64,000 nucleotides of DNA from the NCBI GenBank assembly GCA_041500225.1, contig JBGQLV010000002.1:55054-119053 (forward strand), given 5' to 3'. Positions 59,460 to 64,000 of this stretch are shown here, piece by piece (within the stretch, counting starts at the first letter, position 1; every line of letters begins with the position of its first letter). The notes under the pieces were generated by a model. That model ran no database searches. It had not been told where the DNA came from and saw nothing but the letters and a program-made list of their open reading frames with translations. Both the position numbers and the translations under genes were made by a program. This stretch comes from 0-14-3-00-41-53 sp041500225. GTDB lineage: Bacteria > Nitrospirota > Thermodesulfovibrionia > Thermodesulfovibrionales > SM23-35.

Positions 59460-60547
59460 ACCTTAACCTCCTCTGCGTGAGGCTTGACCATTACCATGTC
59501 ATATTTCATTGGAAATATATCCTCTGATTTGTTTCTTTCGGGGATAGCCCTGTCAAGTCCACATTCTTCAGACATTAATGCATATTTGCCCTTTACCCCG
59601 CCAACAACACCGGGCCTCAGTTTTTTAGAATCGTGCACCATAAAGCATGTTCCGTCGGGAACGAACCCTATGACGACGTTCGGTCCATCTATACATAGAG
59701 GCCTTAACGATTGTTTAATCAGCCTCAGTGCATCTCTGTCGTCCCTCGTCAGGATTTCTGAAGCCTTGAGCGGAGTAATCACATCCTTGTAATAAGTCAG
59801 GGGGAAGGAGAGCTGTCTGGCTGTGTAATGAAGGATATGCGTAAATACCTCGCTGTCGCTGTTATATCCGATGTAACCTGGAAACCCCCTGCTCATTAAA
59901 AATTCCCTTATGGGTACAAATGCCGTATTCTCACCATTTGTCATCGAGCAATATCCCTGAATGAAAAAGGGGTGGCAGGCGTAAAGATATATGACGTAGT
60001 TTGTGTTTTGTCTGCCCTGTGCAAATATTATTTTTGCCTTTATATTTTCCCTGTCGAGACCAAAAAATTCAGCCAGCTGAAGCGGATCGCCAACCTCTTT
60101 CAAGGTAAGGACATCAGGATAGAAGGAGAAGACAAATATTGATTCATCAGGTTCACCAATTTTTCTCAGTGTCAAGCGTATATTCATAAGGAGGTCTTCT
60201 TTTTCCCGCATCGGTTTGTTCTTGTAAGATTCGGGATAATCATATACTCTCGCAAAATAGTGTTCGCGGGGCGCTATGCCTTTTACGTGTTTTATCTTTG
60301 GTACCCATATATCTTTAAGTTTAAAGCCGGCCTTATCCATAAAGTCGTTTAATGTTTTAGAACCTTTTTTGGAGCATATTCCTGAGAGAATAGGGTATTT
60401 TTTTAATTCCTTAAATTCACCACCGAGATCCTTGAGTGTAAGGCCCAGACCGGAACCATCATGGCCTTCCTTCATTGTCTCGAGGGCAAGGATGTTTTCC
60501 ATTGGCGAGAAGTATTCATTTGAAGTTATTGCAGCAAGTCTGCACAT
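59438..60547 (-). CDS. Glutamate synthase class II glutamine amidotransferase subunit
   Basis: I set the start at 60547 because processing to Cys2 (MCRLAAITSNEYFSPMENIL) is needed for Ntn hydrolases and GGAG lies 10 bp before it; a longer frame starts at 60586. The 369-residue protein carries the amidotransferase core (EGHDGSGLGLTL, GYIGYNSDSEVF) and releases ammonia from glutamine for the FMN subunit. First gene of the three-gene operon, with palindromes just upstream. Confidence 0.9.
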   Translation of the reverse strand: MCRLAAITSNEYFSPMENILALETMKEGHDGSGLGLTLKDLGGEFKELKKYPILSGICSKKGSKTLNDFMDKAGFKLKDIWVPKIKHVKGIAPREHYFARVYDYPESYKNKPMREKEDLLMNIRLTLRKIGEPDESIFVFSFYPDVLTLKEVGDPLQLAEFFGLDRENIKAKIIFAQGRQNTNYVIYLYACHPFFIQGYCSMTNGENTAFVPIREFLMSRGFPGYIGYNSDSEVFTHILHYTARQLSFPLTYYKDVITPLKASEILTRDDRDALRLIKQSLRPLCIDGPNVVIGFVPDGTCFMVHDSKKLRPGVVGGVKGKYALMSEECGLDRAIPERNKSEDIFPMKYDMVMVKPHAEEVKVWNQLQG

Positions 60548-60620
60548 TTTATTTACTCCGCGATAGACATTGTTTATGAACGGCAAACGGTTACCGTATG
60601 TTTACAAAATAACAATACCC

Positions 60621-60652
60621 GACAATTTTGTCAAGTAAAAAACAATTTTGTC
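60621..60652. promoter_or_regulatory. Two ACAATTTTGT palindromes between the glutamate synthase operon and the LUD gene
   Basis: GACAATTTTGTC (60621-60632) and AACAATTTTGTC (60641-60652) are 20 bp apart, in the 167-bp gap between divergent units. The ACAATTTTGT core equals the core of the amt-upstream sites at 33028-33041 and 33045-33058, so one regulator may act at all of them. Evidence is similarity only. Confidence 0.55.
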
Positions 60653-60714
60653 AGAAAAGAGTCCTTTTGCGGACTTATAATTGCTATTCGTTTAGAAAAG
60701 TGCAAGAATATCCC

Positions 60715-61905
60715 ATGAATTTTGATGAAATAATTGCTCTGAGAAAGGCATTTGCTTCAGTAAAACAGAGGCAGAATAAGAACATCCCTCCAGATCTCGA
60801 AGAGAAGATAAAAAGACTGAAGGCTGTCAGGGAATTATCCGTTGGAAACGAGGAACTTCTAACACGTGCTATAAAAAAGTTAGAGAAAAATGGTATCAGG
60901 GTCTTTACAGCTAAAAGTAAAAATGATGCCATCGGGATAATCCTTAAAGCAGTGGGCGATGAAAAACTTGTTGTTAAGTCAAAGTCGAATGTGACAAAAG
61001 AGATTGAACTAACCGCCGAATTACAATCACGGGGGATTGAGGTTATAGAAACAGATATCGGTGACAGGATACTCCAGGTTTTAAAATCCAAACCTTCGCA
61101 TCCAACAGGACCGGTTGCACATCTTTCAGCAAAGGCAATTGCAGAAGGTCTTTCAAAATTTTACAACAAAAAAATAAACGAAGACCCTGAGGATATTGTC
61201 AGGTTTGTCAGAGACGAAATAAAAAGGTATATCGAAAAGGCACAAGTCGGGATAACCGGTGCAAACGCTGTTACAGCAGAGGAAGGCTCGATAGTGCTGG
61301 CCCATAATGAAGGCAATATATTTGAGGTTATGCGCAAGAAAAAGCATATAGTAGTTACGGCAATCGACAAGGTTTATCCGGCAGCGGAAGATGCTATCAA
61401 TATGTTGAAGGTTTTATGTTTTAATGCAACAGGCTCGATAATACCTTCTTTTGTAGAGATAATCAGCGGCGTTAGTAAAACTGCAGACGTTGAAAAGAAA
61501 TTCTTCAAAGGTGTCCATTCGCCGGAAGAAATCGTCCTCATTCTGCTTGACAACAAGAGGACCAGTATAATTGAAAAGGGATTCAAGGAATTGCTTTACT
61601 GCATTGACTGCGGCAACTGTCTTCTCCATTGCCCGATGTATAACACGGTTGGGAATTATTTTGCAGAAGAGAAATATCTTGGTGGAAAGGGCCTTGCCTA
61701 TCAGAGTCTTTCCAAAGAAGAAGTTAATAAAAAACTTGAGTTTTGCCTGACATGCGGGAAATGCAGGGAAAATTGCCCGCTGTCAATAGATGTTCCAGCA
61801 GTAATAAGAAGTATCAGGAGTGAAAGTCTGCCCGAAGAGATTTATTATTTCCTCAAATCCCATATCCTTTGGCTCTACTACAATGTAAGACTGAAGCTAC
61901 ATTAG
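60715..61905 (+). CDS. LUD-domain protein with ferredoxin domain (LutB-like)
   Basis: 396 residues from the ATG at 60715 (MNFDEIIALRKAFASVKQRQ); a longer frame begins at 60628 inside the operator region. The LUD domain (about 40-260, LTRAIKKLEKNGIRVFTAKS; VGITGANAVTAEEGSIVLAH) is followed by two Cys clusters for 4Fe-4S centres (CIDCGNCLLHCPMYN, CLTCGKCRENCPL). Related LutB proteins take part in lactate oxidation, but no lutA/lutC is nearby, so the substrate is open. Divergent from glutamate synthase. A 114-bp internal piece is copied at 63760. Confidence 0.85.
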   Translation: MNFDEIIALRKAFASVKQRQNKNIPPDLEEKIKRLKAVRELSVGNEELLTRAIKKLEKNGIRVFTAKSKNDAIGIILKAVGDEKLVVKSKSNVTKEIELTAELQSRGIEVIETDIGDRILQVLKSKPSHPTGPVAHLSAKAIAEGLSKFYNKKINEDPEDIVRFVRDEIKRYIEKAQVGITGANAVTAEEGSIVLAHNEGNIFEVMRKKKHIVVTAIDKVYPAAEDAINMLKVLCFNATGSIIPSFVEIISGVSKTADVEKKFFKGVHSPEEIVLILLDNKRTSIIEKGFKELLYCIDCGNCLLHCPMYNTVGNYFAEEKYLGGKGLAYQSLSKEEVNKKLEFCLTCGKCRENCPLSIDVPAVIRSIRSESLPEEIYYFLKSHILWLYYNVRLKLH

Positions 61906-61937
61906 CCTATTTATTTTAAACCATCAGGTTAAATCTT

Positions 61938-62327
61938 TCATGAAATGATTTTTAATGAATCTATTTTTTCAAAATGTTTCTTGTTATTTGTCAAAAGTAT
62001 GAGATCATACCGTAAGCATATAGAAGCTATAAGGAGATCAAAATCACCAATGGTATTTCCCTTTTTACGTAGCTTATTTCTTTCTCTGCCAAAGATTTTA
62101 CATATCTCTTGATCCATAGATAAAATAGTTATTCCTTCGAGGAATGTTTCTAATGCATCAAGGCTGGTGTTATAGTCTTTTGAACCGTATACGCCTTCAT
62201 AAAGTTCAGCAACAGATATAATGCTTGTACAGATGCCCGAAGGAGCAAATTTTTCAAGTTTCTTTGTTATAGCCTCAATACCATTGAGATGGTCTATAAT
62301 CCAGTCGGTATCAACAAGATATTTCAA
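61938..62327 (-). CDS. VapC-like PIN-domain ribonuclease toxin
   Basis: 129 residues with the PIN acidic residues in KYLVDTDWIIDHL (D6/D8), AELYEGVYG (Glu) and GDFDLLIASICLRYDL (Asp pair). VapC toxins cut tRNA or rRNA. It overlaps the antitoxin gene by ATGA. Likely functional. Confidence 0.9.
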   Translation of the reverse strand: MKYLVDTDWIIDHLNGIEAITKKLEKFAPSGICTSIISVAELYEGVYGSKDYNTSLDALETFLEGITILSMDQEICKIFGRERNKLRKKGNTIGDFDLLIASICLRYDLILLTNNKKHFEKIDSLKIIS

Positions 62328-62563
62328 AACTTAACCTTTGACCGTGTAGATATGAGCCTATCTGAATAAATATCACGTTTTAATTTCTCTGTATCAATAA
62401 ATCCTTTCCAGCTTCCTGCTGTTTTTTTCAACAGTTTAAGGGTCTTTTCTGTCCTTTTACTTTTTAAATTATTTATATATTCAAGAACTTCTTTTTTACC
62501 CTCTTCTGGTAGGTCTTTTAATTTAGTGATAATTTTATCTTCGATTGCTTTTGCAGATGGCAT
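62324..62563 (-). CDS. VapB-like antitoxin (DUF2281-type)
   Basis: 79 residues beginning MPSAKAIEDKIITKLKDLPE, then EGKKEVLEYINNLKSK, a helical pattern of DUF2281-like antitoxins; the C-terminal half would bind the toxin. It precedes the PIN toxin with a 4-bp overlap. AAGGAGGAAGC lies before the ATG. Confidence 0.75.
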   Translation of the reverse strand: MPSAKAIEDKIITKLKDLPEEGKKEVLEYINNLKSKRTEKTLKLLKKTAGSWKGFIDTEKLKRDIYSDRLISTRSKVKF

Positions 62564-62902
62564 GCTTCCTCCTTACACGAAATATTTACATAATTATAAC
62601 ATATGTCTCTTCTTGCCCTCATTACAACTCCTTCCTTAAAACGCCTTATCCAGTCGGAATCGACTTGCAAAGAGAATGCTCGGCATTAGGGCATGAGGCA
62701 CGGCTTATTAAAAGACAATTTCTATTGGATGGATTATTACCAGATATCAAGGTTTGCTTCCTCATTTTATCAAATATTGGGCTGTACTGGAATAAGCAAT
62801 TTTATAGGCTTCATCTTTCCCGAAGCCTGCCCTTAAAGCGATGACGTAAGTGATATTCAATGTCCATTTTGAACTTCTGAGTTTGATGAATCTATTCAGG
62901 TT
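62564..62902. pseudogene. IS110-like transposase fragment (about 62644-62769) in a gene-free stretch
   Basis: A + strand frame reads PYPVGIDLQRECSALGHEAR followed by LIKRQFLLDGLLPDIKVCF. SALGHEARLI(K)xQF resembles the ALGHEVRLIPPQFVKPYV segment of IS110-family transposases. There is no start, end or inverted repeat. The remainder of the 339-bp stretch shows nothing else. Confidence 0.45.
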
Positions 62903-63160
62903 CTAAAGTCTTCGATAGATTTCCTTTCTATGCCCAACTCTAAGAATAATAATATCATTACCTTCAATATCAAAAATAACCCTGTAATCACCTATCCTGA
63001 AACGATATGTTCCAATTTCAGGGTCAGTTAGTTTTTCAGAAAGTTCGACTGGATTGTCCTTGAGTTTTGGGAGAGCTTTTCCAATGTATCCTTTCATGAA
63101 AAGAGCAAGTTTCTTTATATCCTTTTCAGCCCTGCGGGTATAGACAAGATTATAATTCAT
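62903..63160 (-). CDS. RelE/ParE-family toxin
   Basis: 85 residues: YNLVYTRRAEKDIKKLALFM at the start and TYRFRIGDYRVIFDIEGNDI with RVGHRKEIYRRL at the end, the standard RelE-fold pattern with basic catalytic candidates. It overlaps the antitoxin gene by 4 bp. Probably an mRNA interferase. Confidence 0.9.
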   Translation of the reverse strand: MNYNLVYTRRAEKDIKKLALFMKGYIGKALPKLKDNPVELSEKLTDPEIGTYRFRIGDYRVIFDIEGNDIIILRVGHRKEIYRRL

Positions 63161-63354
63161 TCACTAAAAATCTCTTTGTGAGATTTTGTTTTGCCTGCTC
63201 TATAATCTGCTCTCGCCTCCTTAATGCTATCTAAATAATCAGAAGAAGTCATTGCAATCAAGTCTTCTATAAAAACTTCCCTGTCACGTTTTTTCATCTT
63301 TTTCACTGCTTCAATAATATCATCCGCTGATATTGGAATTTTAACCTCTAACAT
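63157..63354 (-). CDS. Antitoxin of the RelE/ParE-type pair
   Basis: 65 residues (MLEVKIPISADDIIEAVKKM...). A short acidic/helical protein in the standard antitoxin-first order, with AGGAGG 7 bp before the ATG. No precise family is recognised. Confidence 0.7.
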   Translation of the reverse strand: MLEVKIPISADDIIEAVKKMKKRDREVFIEDLIAMTSSDYLDSIKEARADYRAGKTKSHKEIFSE

Positions 63355-63459
63355 TCATAAACCTCCTTTTCTACTATTTTAACAAATAAAGAACAAATCC
63401 ATCTTAGTCGTCTCGTCTATCAGTAAATCATAGAAGGATTTAAATAGAGTTAAAAGCAG

Positions 63460-63558
63460 ATGGGAGGATTTTTGTTCGAATATAATCATCTGAGAAGACA
63501 TGGGGGGTTAAATTATATGATGCCTTTTGATAAACTTTTAAAAGTTATTTATTTCTTC
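63460..63558 (+). pseudogene. C-terminal fragment of a DDE integrase/transposase
   Basis: The frame from 63460 reads FLFEYNHLRRHGGLNYMMPF then DKLLKV, matching the YNxxRxHxGLxxxxPxxxL tail of rve-type transposases (IS3/IS481). All catalytic residues are absent. The frame continues into sequence of unknown origin up to the duplicated LUD piece. Confidence 0.6.
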
Positions 63559-63759
63559 ATCTACTATCACCACGGACTGATTCCATCAGGTGAGAAGTAC
63601 GCTGACAAAGAAACAGCATTGGAAGGAGAAATTCTCGATGATTTGCGAGAAAAAGTGGTAACAATATCGTGGTTATCACTATTTCCCCTGCTGAGAAATT
63701 GGGATTGTCCCATGTGGCGGGTATATTGTTTAAATTGGCAACGTCCCCTGCTTCGCTAA

Positions 63760-63873
63760 ATTCAAGGAATTGCTTTACTGCATTGACTGCGGAAACTGTC
63801 TTCTCCATTGCCCGATGTATAACACGGTTGGGAATTATTTTGCAGAAGAGAAATATCTTGGTGGAAAGGGCCT
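63760..63873 (+). pseudogene. Duplicated 114-bp fragment of the LUD/ferredoxin gene
   Basis: Identical to 61581-61694 except for one base (CGGCAACTG there, CGGAAACTG here). It encodes the first ferredoxin Cys cluster of the LUD protein but lacks a start and is followed by unrelated sequence. It lies about 2.2 kb from its source in the same orientation, next to transposase remnants. Confidence 0.9.
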
Positions 63874-63935
63874 CGTGTAGGGTTTAACGAAATTAGGAAC
63901 AACTGGTAAGTTAGTCCTCCGGAAGGAGGAAGCAG

Positions 63936-64000
63936 ATGGCAAGAAAGAAATGGAGTGCAGAAGAGAAGCAGAAAATGGTATTGGCAGGCTTGAGGAATGA
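63936..64000 (+). CDS. IS3-type transposase orfA, N-terminus (partial at window edge)
   Basis: The ATG at 63936, preceded by GGAAGGAGGAAGC, encodes MARKKWSAEEKQKMVLAGLR and runs out of the window. Basic residues followed by a WSAEEK helix are typical of HTH_Tnp_1 orfA proteins. The element's left end probably lies near 63875, just after the duplicated LUD fragment. Confidence 0.7.
   Translation, partial: MARKKWSAEEKQKMVLAGLRN

Noticed and set aside
1..64000. tRNA, rRNA, tmRNA or replication origin
   Set aside because: I looked through the intergenic stretches and saw no cloverleaf with a GGTTCGAATCC-type arm, no rRNA segments and no DnaA-box cluster.

Overview
The window looks like a chromosomal segment (moderate GC, roughly low-to-mid 40s percent by eye) from an anaerobic or microaerophilic, probably nitrogen-fixing bacterium. 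An uncultivated Nitrospirota (Thermodesulfovibrionia-like) genome fits best, with Desulfobacterota as the alternative. This rests on the gene mix (archaeal-type split glutamate synthase with ferredoxin domains, a NifA-like activator, GH57/GlgB glucan enzymes, an LUD/ferredoxin protein, many short palindromic repeats), not on a marker gene; no rRNA or tRNA is visible.

Layout. 1-6.6 kb: housekeeping genes on the + strand (end of a GH57 enzyme, dtd, glgB, a MidA-type methyltransferase, cysE, cysK) and a small S4 RNA-binding protein on the - strand. 6.6-18.7 kb: a CRISPR-Cas island. It opens with remnants of older cas genes (an N-terminal cas6 piece and a broken cas3 HD piece). A complete type I-C operon follows (cas3-cas5c-cas8c-cas7c-[BRO-N gene]-cas4-cas1-cas2), then a leader and an array of 27 repeats and 26 spacers whose last repeat is decayed. 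Inverted copies of a 23-bp repeat lie on both sides. 18.7-21.9 kb: a BrnT/BrnA toxin-antitoxin pair, a surface-protein remnant and a two-gene AbiE-like (type IV) system with paired operators. 22-24 kb: tgt and a cation-efflux transporter.

24.3-36 kb: a nitrogen-assimilation block. It has two glutamine synthetases, GlnE, a class I amidotransferase, two PII proteins, two Amt transporters and a small porin. One PII has Phe instead of Tyr at position 51. The two Amt transcription units share a 26-bp promoter element and tandem TACAA/TTGTA palindromes. 36-42.3 kb: a six-gene - strand cluster (GntR regulator, CBS protein, DASS-type transporter, LCIB-type carbonic-anhydrase-like protein, CBS protein, NhaD/ArsB-type transporter), plus a + strand CBS paralogue at its far end. 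This is a candidate inorganic-carbon or anion uptake unit. 42.4-50.5 kb: two tandem PEP-synthase-like proteins that lack the PEP/pyruvate barrel, facing a histidine kinase/receiver pair. 50.5-55.1 kb: a decayed sigma-54-activator tail, a secreted protein, a possible small RNA, a methyltransferase, a cold-shock protein and the NifA-like activator. 55.3-62 kb: a split glutamate synthase operon, facing an LUD/ferredoxin protein across a promoter region with two ACAATTTTGT palindromes. 62-64 kb: two toxin-antitoxin pairs, transposase fragments, a duplicated piece of the LUD gene and the start of an IS3-type orfA.

Functionally, the Amt, PII, GS, GlnE, glutamate synthase and NifA-like genes form an ammonium capture and assimilation network probably tied to nitrogen fixation. 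Defence and mobility functions are concentrated at 6.6-22 kb and 62-64 kb. The least-described parts are the palindrome-controlled ammonium units, the LCIB/DASS/CBS cluster, the barrel-less PEP-synthase pair and the BRO-N gene inside the cas operon.
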